Notes: generated from the letters alone by a model not told the origin. Shown: positions 15,100-25,083, numbered from the stretch's first letter. The stretch: 64,000 nt of DNA from Crateriforma conspicua (GCF_007752935.1 NZ_CP036319.1:6933155-6997154); one strand, 5' to 3'. Numbers and translations: made by a program.

Positions 15100-16179
15100 A
15101 TGCCTGACCGCCCCCTGGATCGTCGTCATTTCCTTGGACATGCGACGGTCGGACTGAGCACCGGCTTGGCGGTTTCCGCCACGGGATCGGCCGAGTCGCC
15201 GCAGCGATCCGACCACGGGAACACGAAAAGCGAGAAGAAAGTCGATCGCAGAAACGTTTGGGTGGCCAGTATTTGCCAGCACAAGTTATCGGCCCGAACA
15301 CCGGAAGAGATGTCCGCGAAAGTGCTGCGGCGGATGAAGGAAGTCGTCCCCACGAATCCCGACATCATCTGTTTGCCGGAGTGTTTTCACGTCGCCAACA
15401 TTCACGGCAGCGGTCGCCCACCGTTGCCCGATACCGCGGAAGTCCCCATCGGAAAGATTTCTCGCCCCTTCGCTAAGTTTGCTCGAGATCACCGGTGCTA
15501 TGTGATTTGCCCGATCCACACGATCGATTCCGGACGCTATTACAACAGTGCCGTCGTCATCGATCGGGCGGGACAACTGGTTGGCGAGTATCGAAAGATC
15601 AATCCGACCGAAGACGAACTGAAAAACGGCATCACGCCGGGCCCCGTCGACCCACCGGTATTCGATTGCGATTTTGGTCGCATCGGCGTGCAAATTTGCT
15701 TCGATATCAATTGGCAATCCAATTGGCAGCGACTTGCTGAAAAGGGCGCGGAGATCGTCTTTTGGCCGTCCGCGTTCGCCGGCGGGCAAATGCTTAACGC
15801 GATGGCAGCGACCTACAAGTACCACGTCGTGTCGGCAACGCGAATCCAGTCATCCAAGATCATCGGCCCCATGGGCGACGACATCTTTTCCACGGGTCGG
15901 TTTGGCGAAGTCATCTGCGGCCCGCTGAACTTGGAATCCGCGGTCATTCAAGGTTGGCAAGAGATCGCCAAACTGGAACGAGCGGTGACCAAGTACGGTC
16001 GCGGGGTGAAGATGACGGTCAAGCACGATGAAGCCTGGGCGTTAATCGAAAGCCTTGACGATTCGATCGACGTTGATTCGGTCCTTGAAGAGTTTTCGAT
16101 CGAGACATCACGCGACATGTTGATGCGAAACACCAGGCTGCAAAATCAGTCTCGAATCTCGCCGGACGACGAATCGTAA
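15100..16179 (+). CDS. Carbon-nitrogen hydrolase (nitrilase superfamily), Tat-exported
   Basis: 359 residues from ATG 15100; the open frame extends back through the tRNA gene, which cannot be coding. The N-terminus MPDRPLDRRHFLGHATVGLS has a twin-arginine motif (RRHFL) and a following Ala/Gly/Ser-rich stretch, so the enzyme is probably periplasmic. The nitrilase triad is visible: Glu94 in CLPECF, Lys167 in GEYRKINPT and Cys200 in GVQICFDINW. Substrate unknown; the family includes amidases and carbamoylases. Its last 34 bp overlap the end of the convergent sulfatase gene. Confidence 0.87.
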   Translation: MPDRPLDRRHFLGHATVGLSTGLAVSATGSAESPQRSDHGNTKSEKKVDRRNVWVASICQHKLSARTPEEMSAKVLRRMKEVVPTNPDIICLPECFHVANIHGSGRPPLPDTAEVPIGKISRPFAKFARDHRCYVICPIHTIDSGRYYNSAVVIDRAGQLVGEYRKINPTEDELKNGITPGPVDPPVFDCDFGRIGVQICFDINWQSNWQRLAEKGAEIVFWPSAFAGGQMLNAMAATYKYHVVSATRIQSSKIIGPMGDDIFSTGRFGEVICGPLNLESAVIQGWQEIAKLERAVTKYGRGVKMTVKHDEAWALIESLDDSIDVDSVLEEFSIETSRDMLMRNTRLQNQSRISPDDES

Positions 16180-17768
16180 TCGCTGCCCGTAAGGCTACTG
16201 AGCACCGACGTTTGCCACTGCGTCAATTCGCCAAGCATCTCGTCGGCTATCTTGCGTCGCGGTTCGGCCAAGTTATCAGCTTCGCTTGGGTCGTTGCGAA
16301 GGTTGTAAAGTTCCAGAGCTTGATCGTCACCAAGGCCGGTGACAATCAGCTTGTAATGGTTTGCCAACCAAACCCGCGTGCCGCCGTAGTCCGCATCTGT
16401 CGTGTCCGGATGGAAGTAGTTGACGAAATTGCGTGTCGGAATGCCCTTCATCAACTTGACCAAAGGCGTCGTTCCGGTCTGTTGCTGCTGGGTCAGATAC
16501 GGCTGGCCCTTGTACACGTTCTTCGTGTCAAAACTCCAGAACGCGATCGGCTGAGAGCGAGTTCCCAAGCGTCCTTCGAGGATCGGCATCAGGCTGATTC
16601 CATCAAGCGGACGGTCGGGGACATCGACATTCGCAATGTCGCAGATCGTCGGCAGAATATCGCTGGTGACCGAGTTGTAATCGGTGCTTGCATGCGTCTT
16701 GATCCTGGCGGGCCACTCAATGATTCCCGGCACGCGGACGCCGCCCTCGTAATGGTTGCCTTTTTGACCACGAAGCGGCGAAGTGATGATGCCATCGCCC
16801 GGCGTTCCGTTGTCGCCGCAGTACCAGATCAGTGTATTGTCGCGCAGACCATTCTGTGTCAGCCAGTCACGAAGATCACCAATCGCGCGGTCCATCGCCG
16901 TGATCTCTGCATAGCGTTCGCGCAAGACGTCGCGTAGTGACCGTGTCGTTGGCGAACCCGTTTCATTGCTGGTCAATCGAAACGACTTCTTGGCATACTC
17001 CGCGGGCAAGTTGTCGTACAGTGCCAAGTCTTCTGGCAATCCACTGTATGGTTCGTGTGGTGATCCGAACCAAATCACCGTCAACGAAGGCTTGCCGGAT
17101 TTCTTCGCACTGGCCAAGAAAGGCTTGGCCGCATCGATCAGAATCTGCGAGCTTTCACCTTCGATCTTTTTTGGCGGACCACCGTCGCGTGACAGGACGG
17201 GATCGAGTTCGAAGAAGTTGTCGTGCGAAAGCCACGTGTCAAATCCCATCGCACCGGGGCTGGTTGGCGAGTCGGCCTTCACCGGTCCGACGTGCCACTT
17301 GCCGAAGTGACCGCAGACATAGCCGGCATCGCTCAGCACATCCGCGATCGTGATTTCTTCCGGGCGGATGGAGTAGTTCGGGGTGAAGGTTCCGTAACGA
17401 TTCGGATGACGTCCGGTCAGCACACTGCCGCGAGTCGGCGAGCACGTCGGATGAGCCGCGTAAAAACGATCCAAACGCAGGCCGGTGGCCGCCATCTGAT
17501 CCAGCACCGGCGTCTTCAAATGCGGGTGGCCGTTGTATCCGGTTTCATCCCAACCATGGTCGTCGCCCATCAGCAAAACGATGTTCGGGCGATCATCGGC
17601 GACCACGGGCAACGCGGTGCACGCCAACATGCCCAAGGCAAACAGTGTGACGTTCAGGCCGAAGCGAATCGCACCTGCCAAGGGGATGGTCGCGTGCCAG
17701 TTCACTGCGATGCAGATCCGTCGGCGGAGGGAACCGTGGATTGCAAGCGGAGCATTTGAAAGAGACAT
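16146..17768 (-). CDS. Secreted sulfatase (formylglycine type)
   Basis: 540 residues with a long N-terminus and a signal segment (LNVTLFALGMLACTALPVVA, about 39-57). The metal-binding pair is at DD 69-70 (LLMGDDHGWDE). The formylglycine precursor is Cys109 in TCSPTRGS, matching C-x-P-x-R, followed by LTGRHPNRYG. GKWHVG and a C-terminal sulfatase subdomain (WLANHYKLIV, ELYNLRNDPSE) complete the S1 family. The substrate is likely a sulfated polysaccharide or sugar, from family and lifestyle. The start is uncertain because several Met codons precede the signal. It converges with the nitrilase gene and overlaps it. Confidence 0.92.
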   Translation of the reverse strand: MSLSNAPLAIHGSLRRRICIAVNWHATIPLAGAIRFGLNVTLFALGMLACTALPVVADDRPNIVLLMGDDHGWDETGYNGHPHLKTPVLDQMAATGLRLDRFYAAHPTCSPTRGSVLTGRHPNRYGTFTPNYSIRPEEITIADVLSDAGYVCGHFGKWHVGPVKADSPTSPGAMGFDTWLSHDNFFELDPVLSRDGGPPKKIEGESSQILIDAAKPFLASAKKSGKPSLTVIWFGSPHEPYSGLPEDLALYDNLPAEYAKKSFRLTSNETGSPTTRSLRDVLRERYAEITAMDRAIGDLRDWLTQNGLRDNTLIWYCGDNGTPGDGIITSPLRGQKGNHYEGGVRVPGIIEWPARIKTHASTDYNSVTSDILPTICDIANVDVPDRPLDGISLMPILEGRLGTRSQPIAFWSFDTKNVYKGQPYLTQQQQTGTTPLVKLMKGIPTRNFVNYFHPDTTDADYGGTRVWLANHYKLIVTGLGDDQALELYNLRNDPSEADNLAEPRRKIADEMLGELTQWQTSVLSSLTGSDYDSSSGEIRD

Positions 17769-18109
17769 GACGGAACCTGGGAGTGCCGCGAGGGAGGGAA
17801 GGAGAGTTTCAGGCGGGACGGGCCGCGACGATCAAAACGCGTGTCGCTCTGGCGATGCCGATGGGCAGGTGGGGAAACGGATCGGTCCAGTCTAGCCGCC
17901 CTGAAACGAGGCCGCCAAATCCGCCACGTGACCAGGCAAAGCGGTGGGGAATGCCGTTGGCGACATCGCGTGGTGTGAAATACCGACTTGCGCCGGCTGG
18001 TCTAGGCCGCCGAGCGACCGGGACGGTAATATGACGGCGGTGCCGGCGCGATCGCCTGCGCTTCGATGCTTTTCATCTTTTCGGTTTCTTTTGCTGACGC
18101 CCGCGCATT
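17769..18109. other. Intergenic region between divergent sulfatase and SMI1-like genes
   Basis: About 340 bp, G+C rich, with no supported ORF and no hairpin or repeat that stands out. It should hold the promoters of both divergent genes. Confidence 0.4.
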
Positions 18110-19351
18110 TTGGCTGACTCGTTACCCTTTGGCGGCTCCAACGATTCGCGTCGGGCGGCGTGCGATGCGTCTGGATTTGCCCGGCACTTCGGCTTGACGC
18201 TTTCCAGCGACCTGATCGACTGGATCGACCAAGCGTTGTGGCGGCACACCGGGTGCGGCGAATTCCACGAAGCCGTTGATCCCGCATCCTTGATGGACGA
18301 TCCGGCCGACACGATTTGGCCCGGTCTAATGCCGCCCGATTTTCTGCCGTTGATCGGCAACGGTCGTGGTGATTGGATCTGCGGCCGCGTCAGTGCCGCG
18401 GGCACCGTCGATCGATTCGTCCACTGGTATCACGGCGGCGGCGACTGGATCCCTTGGGGCAACCGCTTGGGCGAAGCGGTCCTATTCGATGTTTGGTGCC
18501 CGTTGTTGCCGGGACCGGGCCGACGTCACGCGATTGAGCCTGATGATCCTCGGGCCGGTGCCTGCTTGAGCGGCGATCATCCGTGGATCCAGTGGGCAGC
18601 CGACGCCGCGCATCCTGGGGCACGAGAGTTGATGCAGTTCGCTCTTGCACAGACATCTCTTTCCGGCGATGAGAAAGCGACGGCATCCTTGGGCTTGGCT
18701 GACGGGATGATCCGGCATGGCATCGCAGAGGTGGCGGTGCGATGCGAAATGATTCAGAACCATCGTGATGATTGGCCATTGATCGGCAAGCATGCTTCGG
18801 CGGCTGCCCAAACGGATCCCGATCTGGCGTGGGCCTGGGAATGGCTGGCCATGTCACACGATTCTCTGGGACAACCGGCTTCGGCGGCCAACTGTTTCGC
18901 CAAAGCCGCCTGCTGTTCGGCGTTCACCGATCAAGCGGTTCGAATGCGACCTCCGGGCGTAGAATTGGGCGATGCGGAGAATCAAGCCGCCAAGCTGTCA
19001 GTGGCTTGGTTGCGTCAGCAGCACACGCGTGTCGATGAATTGGCGGAAATCTCGTCGATCCAGCAGCGCTATGTGTCGATGTTGGTGCAGACCGACCCGT
19101 CACGCTGGCAACAATCCGCCCACGATTTTTGGCTGGAGGCCGCCGAAGCGTCCGCGAAGGGTGGAAACGGAACCGAAGCGGTGAATTGTCTGATTCGATC
19201 GGGCTGGGATTTGGGCATCCAGCCGTTGTCGGTTTATGGTGACGTCCTGAATCGGCTTGCCGCGATGGCGGGTCGCTTTGGTGATGGCCGTGCGCGGCTG
19301 TGCCAAATCCACGCTGACTGTTTTCGCCAGCGGTACCAGGGACTGGGCTGA
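18110..19351 (+). CDS. SMI1/KNR4 (SUKH)-like domain protein
   Basis: 413 residues from TTG 18110. Residues about 55-140 carry the SMI1/KNR4 pattern: PPDFLPLIGNGRGDWICG, then FVHWYHGGGDWIPWGNRLGE and AVLFD. In bacteria this fold is best known from immunity proteins to contact-dependent toxins, and also from glucan-synthesis regulators. The remaining two thirds is helical with Ala-rich repeats (DPDLAWAWEWLAMSHDSLGQ PASAANCF) that resemble TPR-like hairpins. No toxin gene is adjacent, so a housekeeping role is as likely as immunity. cysC follows 123 bp later on the same strand. Confidence 0.65.
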   Translation: MADSLPFGGSNDSRRAACDASGFARHFGLTLSSDLIDWIDQALWRHTGCGEFHEAVDPASLMDDPADTIWPGLMPPDFLPLIGNGRGDWICGRVSAAGTVDRFVHWYHGGGDWIPWGNRLGEAVLFDVWCPLLPGPGRRHAIEPDDPRAGACLSGDHPWIQWAADAAHPGARELMQFALAQTSLSGDEKATASLGLADGMIRHGIAEVAVRCEMIQNHRDDWPLIGKHASAAAQTDPDLAWAWEWLAMSHDSLGQPASAANCFAKAACCSAFTDQAVRMRPPGVELGDAENQAAKLSVAWLRQQHTRVDELAEISSIQQRYVSMLVQTDPSRWQQSAHDFWLEAAEASAKGGNGTEAVNCLIRSGWDLGIQPLSVYGDVLNRLAAMAGRFGDGRARLCQIHADCFRQRYQGLG

Positions 19352-19474
19352 CACAACCGGTCGCCAGATGGCGGGCCCCGCTGCAAGGCAACACTGGACG
19401 CCGAAACGTCGCGGTGGGGCCTGGTCGACGGCGACCATGAATTTCAACGTTTTATTAGCGCAAGAAGAATCGAG

Positions 19475-20155
19475 ATGACCGACATCGTTTGGCACCAAGG
19501 CACGGTCAGCCGCGAGGACCGCGAAAAACTGCTGGGCCAGCGAGGCTGTGTCGTGTGGCTGACCGGACTGAGCGGATGCGGCAAGAGCACGATCGCCAAC
19601 GAACTGGACCGGCTGCTGACGTCGGCCGGCCGCGCGACGATGCTGCTGGACGGAGACAACATTCGTCACGGCCTGTGTGCACCGCCGGCGATGTTGGCCG
19701 GCGAACACGGCGATGCGTTTGCAGAGCGTTTCGGGCTGGGGTTTGGCGAAATCGATCGCGAGGAGAACATCCGCCGGATCGGATCAGTGGCCGCCCTGAT
19801 GGCGTCGGCCGGGCTGATCACTTTGACGGCTTTTGTCAGCCCTTACCGTCGCGACCGCGACCGGGCGCGAAAGATCGTCGAAGCGGCGGGCGAGAAGGGC
19901 GATTTTTTGGAAGTGTTCGTCGACACACCGCTGGAGGTCTGTGAAAAGCGGGACCCCAAAGGTCTGTACAAAAAAGCACGTGCCGGCGAAATCAAGAACT
20001 TCACCGGCATCAGCGACCCCTACGAATCGCCCGCGGACCCGGAAATTCACCTGCGTGGTGGCGATGACCGGACGCCCACCGAACAGGCCCAAGAGATCTT
20101 CGATTTTTTGGCCGGGCCTGGACGCCGGACCGCGACCACCGAATCGGCGGGTTGA
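19475..20155 (+). CDS. cysC: Adenylylsulfate kinase (APS kinase)
   Basis: 226 residues. It phosphorylates adenosine 5'-phosphosulfate to PAPS in sulfate assimilation. The P-loop GLSGCGKST is at residues 31-39; DGDNIRHGL, ENIRRIG, AFVSPYRRDRD, FVDTPLEVCEKRDPKGLYKK and FTGISDPYE are the family motifs in order. Between HGL and DREENIRR there is an extra Ala/Gly-rich segment of about 16 residues (CAPPAMLAGEHGDAFAER), longer than in typical CysC. No ATP sulfurylase gene is adjacent. In a genome with sulfatases this may serve PAPS supply, but the link is inference. Confidence 0.93.
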   Translation: MTDIVWHQGTVSREDREKLLGQRGCVVWLTGLSGCGKSTIANELDRLLTSAGRATMLLDGDNIRHGLCAPPAMLAGEHGDAFAERFGLGFGEIDREENIRRIGSVAALMASAGLITLTAFVSPYRRDRDRARKIVEAAGEKGDFLEVFVDTPLEVCEKRDPKGLYKKARAGEIKNFTGISDPYESPADPEIHLRGGDDRTPTEQAQEIFDFLAGPGRRTATTESAG

Positions 20156-20275
20156 TCGGCGGAAACGGATCACGGACAATTGCCGGTTTTTGACGTTGCG
20201 TCGCCAAGCCCTGACGCTACACTACGCGGCGAATCTTTGAATAAAGCAGTGTATTAGGACGAGACATTCAGTCGA

Positions 20276-20545
20276 ATGACCATTTCGAAAGAACGTAAAC
20301 AAGAACTGATCGGCGAACACGGCCACGAAAACGGTGACACCGGAAGCCCGGAAGTCCAAATCGCCATTTTGACCGAGCGGATCAACGGCCTGACCGAACA
20401 CATGCGAACGCACCGCAAGGATTACGCGTCGCGTCGTGGTTTGCTGGGACTGGTCAGCCGTCGCCGTCGCCTGTTGGATTACGTCCGTGGCGGCGATCCC
20501 CAGCGTTATCTGGATATCATTGGAAAACTGGGCATTCGTAAATAG
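20276..20545 (+). CDS. rpsO: 30S ribosomal protein S15
   Basis: 89 residues, the normal S15 length, with [40 protein letters not shown] and [24 protein letters not shown]. It binds 16S rRNA in the platform of the small subunit. It precedes pnp by 356 bp, the conserved rpsO-pnp order found in many bacteria. Confidence 0.97.
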   Translation: MTISKERKQELIGEHGHENGDTGSPEVQIAILTERINGLTEHMRTHRKDYASRRGLLGLVSRRRRLLDYVRGGDPQRYLDIIGKLGIRK

Positions 20546-20901
20546 CCCAAAAGGGCCGCGACCCGAGCGACGATGGCAACAGCCGCTTTTCAGTTCGCCC
20601 GAGTCGGGCGGCCCGGCTTCCACCTGTTTTCCATCATCTTTCGTTCGGGCGCCGGCTTTCTGACGCGGCGATGTGATAGGCTCGCGCCCGGCTTGACCGT
20701 CGGCTCGGAATGCCCCGCCTGATCTTGGGCAGCTTTCGGCACGACCTTCTTGCAGTCTCTGGCTGATCGAATTGCCGCCCCCCCGTCGCTTTTCGGGCTG
20801 GGGTGCCGCTGTCTTGACATTCGGCAACCCGTCGCGAATGCGGCTGTCCGGTCTGGGTGGAACCGGAATCTGTTGTCTGTTTGTATTAGAGAGAAGTAGA
20901 A
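20546..20901 (+). other. rpsO-pnp intergenic leader
   Basis: 356 bp with no supported ORF. A short GCCC-AAAA-GGGC hairpin follows the rpsO stop (about 20545-20556) without a T run, so read-through into pnp is plausible. In Escherichia coli the pnp leader is an RNase III and PNPase autoregulation site; no equivalent long stem could be confirmed here. GAGAGAAGTAGAA precedes the pnp GTG start. Confidence 0.45.
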
Positions 20902-23166
20902 GTGACTGTGAATAAAGTTCGCGTGGAGCGAAAGATCGGACGTCAAGTGTTGTCGTTCGAAACCGGCCAGTTGGCCAAGCAAGCCGCCGGCAGCGTGCTG
21001 GTGCAATACGGCGACACGACGGTGCTGGTCGCCGCCGCCAGTGGCCCGCCACGACCGGGAATTGATTTTTTCCCGCTGATGTGTGACTACCGCGAGCGAT
21101 TGGCCGCGGCCGGTAAATTCCCCGGCGGATTCTTGAAACGCGAAGGTCGGCCGAGCACCAAGGAAACGCTGAGCGCTCGGCTGATGGACCGCCCGATTCG
21201 TCCGCTATGGCCCAACGGCTACAAGGACGAAGTCCAGGTGCAAGCCTTTGTTATCGCCAGCGATCTTCAAAACGACGGCGATGTGTTGGCCATGAACGGT
21301 GCCGGTGCCGCCCTGCACATCAGCCCCCTGCCCTTCAAGGGTCCGGTCGCCAGCGTCCGCGTCGGCAAAGTCGACGGCGAACTGATCGCATTCCCGACGC
21401 ACGACGACCTGGTCGAAAGCGAGCTGGACATGATCGTCAGTGGTGACCGCGAAATGGTCGCCATGATCGAAGGCTTCGCCAACGAAATGCCCGAAGACCA
21501 GATGGTCGAAGCGATCCAGTTCGCCCACAAGGCGATCCGCGAAGTGATCGAGTTGCAGGAAGAGCTGTATGAAAAGGTCAATCCGCAAAAGATCGAATAT
21601 GTCGAACCGGAAGACGACGGCCTGTTGCAACGTCTGACGGACGCCTATTACGACGAATTCAAGGCTGCCCAACAAACGTCCGGCAAGCTGGAACGTGCCG
21701 AAGCCGTTCGCGCACTGCGTGATCGTGCGATGGGCGAAGTGATCCCCGATCCCAGCGCAGAAGGCGCGATCGACGTCAATCGCTTCAAGTCCGTCTGGCA
21801 TGACTTGGAAGAAAAGGTCGTCCGCGATCTGATCATCGCCGGCACCCGACCCGACGGACGTGACCGCGAAAGCCTGCGTCCGATCTACTGCGAAACCGAC
21901 CTGTTGCCGCGAGTCCACGGTTCGGCTTTGTTCCAACGTGGCGAAACCCAGGCATTGATCACGATCGCACTGGGAACCGCCCGCGACGAACAGCGTGTCG
22001 ACGGCTTGCAGGATGAGTACAGCAAGAAGTTCATGCTGGACTACAACTTCCCGTCCTTCTCGGTTGGTGAATGTCGCCCGATTCGTGGACCAGGACGTCG
22101 CGAGATCGGTCACGGTGCGTTGGCCGAACGAAGCGTTGCACCGGTGTTGCCCGGCGCCGACGATTTCCCCTACACGATTCGAGTGATCAGCGATATCACC
22201 GAGTCCAATGGGTCCAGCAGTATGGCCACCGTTTGCGGTGCGACGCTGGGCTTGATGGCTTCGGGTGTTCCGATCAGCAACCCGGTCGCCGGCATCAGCG
22301 TCGGCTTGGTCCAGGACAAGGACAACAAAGACAGCTGGGTCTTGTTGACCGACATCTTGGGCACCGAAGACCACTTCGGTGACATGGACTTCAAGATCGC
22401 TGGAACGCAAAACGGTATCACCGGTATCCAGTTGGACCTGAAGATCACCGGTATCAGCGAAGAAATCATTCGTGCGACGCTGAAGCAATCACGTCTGGCT
22501 CGCATCGAGATCTTGAAGAAGATGCTGACGACGATCCCGCGTCCGCGTCGTGAAATCGCCGCCACCGCGCCGCGTTTGCTGCGTACCAAGATTTCCCCCG
22601 ACAAGATCGGTGCCCTGATCGGCCCCGGCGGAAAGAACATCCGCACGATCCAAGAAACGACCGGCAGCGTGATCGAAGTCGACGACGACGGTACCGTGTT
22701 GGTGGCCAGCAGCGACAAGCAAAGTGCCGAAGACGCGATGCGTCAGGTCGAAGCCTGCACCGCCACCGTTCAAATCGGCAAGATCTACGACGGAACGGTC
22801 AGCAGCATCAAGGAATTCGGCGCGTTTGTCGAAATCCTGCCCGGCCGCGATGGACTGGTTCACATCAGTGAAATGTCCAGCGGATTCGTCAGCAATATCG
22901 ACAGCGTCATCGGCGTCGGTGACCCGATGAAGGTCTTGGTCATCGATGTCGACGAACACGACCGCGTCAAGCTGAGCCGTCGTCGCGCCCTGGAAGAACT
23001 GGGCGAGGAAGACGAATTGGCCGGTGCCTTTGAAAGCGAAGGCGGCGGGGATCGCGATCGTGGCGACCGTGACCGAGGCGATCGCGATGACGATCGCCCG
23101 CGTCGACGCCGCGGCAGCAGTGGTGGTAGTGGCGGCGGCGGTGGCCGTCGCAACCGTCGTTCGTAG
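20902..23166 (+). CDS. pnp: Polynucleotide phosphorylase
   Basis: 754 residues from GTG 20902. The 3'-5' phosphorolytic exoribonuclease has two RNase PH domains (about 1-230 and 305-540) around a helical linker, then KH ([25 protein letters not shown]) and S1 ([20 protein letters not shown]) RNA-binding domains. Family signatures include [28 protein letters not shown] and [17 protein letters not shown]. The last 60 residues form an unusual low-complexity tail of GDRDRGDRD repeats, then arginines and glycines, which may bind RNA or a degradosome partner. It lies downstream of rpsO. Confidence 0.97.
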   Translation: MTVNKVRVERKIGRQVLSFETGQLAKQAAGSVLVQYGDTTVLVAAASGPPRPGIDFFPLMCDYRERLAAAGKFPGGFLKREGRPSTKETLSARLMDRPIRPLWPNGYKDEVQVQAFVIASDLQNDGDVLAMNGAGAALHISPLPFKGPVASVRVGKVDGELIAFPTHDDLVESELDMIVSGDREMVAMIEGFANEMPEDQMVEAIQFAHKAIREVIELQEELYEKVNPQKIEYVEPEDDGLLQRLTDAYYDEFKAAQQTSGKLERAEAVRALRDRAMGEVIPDPSAEGAIDVNRFKSVWHDLEEKVVRDLIIAGTRPDGRDRESLRPIYCETDLLPRVHGSALFQRGETQALITIALGTARDEQRVDGLQDEYSKKFMLDYNFPSFSVGECRPIRGPGRREIGHGALAERSVAPVLPGADDFPYTIRVISDITESNGSSSMATVCGATLGLMASGVPISNPVAGISVGLVQDKDNKDSWVLLTDILGTEDHFGDMDFKIAGTQNGITGIQLDLKITGISEEIIRATLKQSRLARIEILKKMLTTIPRPRREIAATAPRLLRTKISPDKIGALIGPGGKNIRTIQETTGSVIEVDDDGTVLVASSDKQSAEDAMRQVEACTATVQIGKIYDGTVSSIKEFGAFVEILPGRDGLVHISEMSSGFVSNIDSVIGVGDPMKVLVIDVDEHDRVKLSRRRALEELGEEDELAGAFESEGGGDRDRGDRDRGDRDDDRPRRRRGSSGGSGGGGGRRNRRS

Positions 23167-23271
23167 CGGCCACAGGTTGTTGCCACTGCTCGGCGACCGC
23201 CGCATCATCCGGTCAACATCGAAAACCGGCAGATCGGCGGACTGGTTTACCGGCGGCCTCTGGTTTTTCGG

Positions 23272-24159
23272 CTAGGCCGCCCGATTCAATTGACGTTTGG
23301 CCGACGTCCTGAAACGTTCTCGATCGCCCTTTCCGCTCAGCGGATGGGCGATTTTTTTTAGGGCACGATGCATCGCCACGGCAGTGCGAAAACGCTTCGA
23401 CGGCACCGGATCAATCGCCTTGCGAACCAGAGCCACAAAGTCGCGTGAAACGCCGCGCCGAAGCTTGTTGAACCCCGGCAACGGTGGTTGAAACGGGTAC
23501 TCGGGCAATTCACCGGCAAGCATGCGATAGATGATCAGCCCCAGCGAAAACACGTCACTGTGATAGGCCGGCCGACCCATCGCCTGTTCCGGCGCGATGT
23601 AGCCCAACGTTCCCGATGCCGAATCGTCGTAACAGCCGTGTTCGATACGGGCCAAGCCGAAATCCGTTAGACGAATTTCATTGTCGTCAAACAGAATGAA
23701 ATTTTCCGGCTTCAGATCGCGGTGCAACACCTCATGGCTGTGGGCGTAAGCGACCGCATCGACCATCTGATAAATCATCACCATTGCGGTGGCACGCGAC
23801 ATCCGCCGCATCATTCGATCCGCCAGGGTTTCGATGCCCAGCGGGAACACCATCACGAACAAGCCGTCGATGACACGTGCGTCGTGCAGGGGCAAAACCC
23901 CAGGATGCTCCAGCGATGCCATGATGTCGACTTCACGACGCAGGTCGTCCATCGACTGAGTATTGCTGACATAGCGTGCGTCGGGAATCTTGATCGCAAC
24001 GTGACAGCGTTCTAGCTGGTCGTAGGCCGAATAGACGGTCGCAAAACCACCTTCGCCCAATCGGCTTTGCAACCGGTAACGGTCCAGCCGCGTCCCCGAT
24101 CGAATCGAATCGGGGTGTATCGAGCCGGGAAACAGTCGTAAACGGGCGGTCACAGGCAC
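23272..24159 (-). CDS. Serine/threonine protein kinase (soluble)
   Basis: 295 residues, an almost bare Hanks-type kinase domain. Glycine loop LGEGGFATVYSA at 34-45, Lys57 in VAIKI, HRDLKPEN at 146-153, DFGLA at 166-170 and SGTLGYIAPEQ in the activation segment are all present, so it should be active. There is no transmembrane helix or sensor domain; about 35 basic residues follow the kinase fold. It faces pnp tail to tail. Target unknown. Confidence 0.93.
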   Translation of the reverse strand: MPVTARLRLFPGSIHPDSIRSGTRLDRYRLQSRLGEGGFATVYSAYDQLERCHVAIKIPDARYVSNTQSMDDLRREVDIMASLEHPGVLPLHDARVIDGLFVMVFPLGIETLADRMMRRMSRATAMVMIYQMVDAVAYAHSHEVLHRDLKPENFILFDDNEIRLTDFGLARIEHGCYDDSASGTLGYIAPEQAMGRPAYHSDVFSLGLIIYRMLAGELPEYPFQPPLPGFNKLRRGVSRDFVALVRKAIDPVPSKRFRTAVAMHRALKKIAHPLSGKGDRERFRTSAKRQLNRAA

Positions 24160-24276
24160 ATCCGCGGATCGCGAGCACGCAGGGGGCGAAGACAGGCGAA
24201 GCGTTCCAATCGGCTTGTCTTCCCTCGAATGGTTATCGACCGCTGGACGGGAATTCTTCAGTTGCGGATCAAACGT

Positions 24277-25083
24277 CTACCGGGCCAGTTTTTGCTGTTG
24301 ATCGGCCAGAATTTCCTGATAGTCACGCACTGCGCTTCGGTGCGCCTGATAGCCACGATTCCCCGTGCGTCGCTGGTCCAGTTCCTTGAGACGCTCGATC
24401 GGTCCGTACATGACCAATGTGTCGCCGACGCAGATCTTTGTGGTCGCCACGGGCGCACCGATGTACTGATCCGCCTGGACGCTGTGGACGCCCAAAATCA
24501 ACACACCCTCGCGAGGAAGATCTAGTTCAATCAACGTTTTGTCCGACAACCAGTCGCCCGGATCGACGCGCATTTCCGTCACCGCGAATCCTTCCTGTAG
24601 GTTCAGCACCGCGACGTAGTCCCGAACGTCCAGGTCGGTGAATCGACGCAGCGACCAAGCGATGATTCGGTTCAACCGTCGTTCCACCCAGCGGCTGCGG
24701 GCCAATAGCAGCAAAAACGTCACACCGACGAACAACACGATCAAGGTCGTCCACCAGGTCTCGTTGTTCTTGGCGTCCAACATCGACACCATCAGCGAGG
24801 CCCCCACGGTGGCCAAACCGATGTTGCCGAACAGCATCAACATCATCGCGATGCGACGTCGGACGGGATGATTGACGATCGATTCGGCCTCGGTCGTCGT
24901 GAAACCGACGCCGCTGAAAGCACTGCGAGCCTGGAATCGAGCCGCCTCGCGACTCAGGCCGGTCAACATCAAGGCCATCGCTGCGACTCGGGTGATCAAC
25001 AGCGATACCGAAAGCGTCAATAACAGGGTGATGATTGCTGCCACCGATCGATCCTTCACAAGGGAACCGGTGAAGCTTGGCAA
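24277..25083 (-). CDS. Membrane protein with TrkA-C domain and a potassium-transporter-like pore motif
   Basis: 268 residues in the frame from TTG 25083. A GTG at 25044 preceded by AAGGATCGATCG is an attractive alternative start. Three transmembrane helices are visible (about 15-40, 76-100 and 110-130). Between the first two lies ARFQARSAFSGVGFTTTEAE, which resembles the selectivity-filter loop of TrkH/KtrB transporters (SAF...GF). The C-terminal 110 residues contain a TrkA-C domain (VTEMRVDPGDWLSDKTLIEL...VGDTLVMYGPIERL), which senses nucleotides in cation transport. The function is probably ion-transport related; a single pore loop would need multimerisation. Confidence 0.75.
   Translation of the reverse strand: MPSFTGSLVKDRSVAAIITLLLTLSVSLLITRVAAMALMLTGLSREAARFQARSAFSGVGFTTTEAESIVNHPVRRRIAMMLMLFGNIGLATVGASLMVSMLDAKNNETWWTTLIVLFVGVTFLLLLARSRWVERRLNRIIAWSLRRFTDLDVRDYVAVLNLQEGFAVTEMRVDPGDWLSDKTLIELDLPREGVLILGVHSVQADQYIGAPVATTKICVGDTLVMYGPIERLKELDQRRTGNRGYQAHRSAVRDYQEILADQQQKLAR

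Noticed and set aside
21205-22488. 427-codon minus-strand frame inside pnp
   Set aside because: Shadow of a certain polynucleotide phosphorylase gene.
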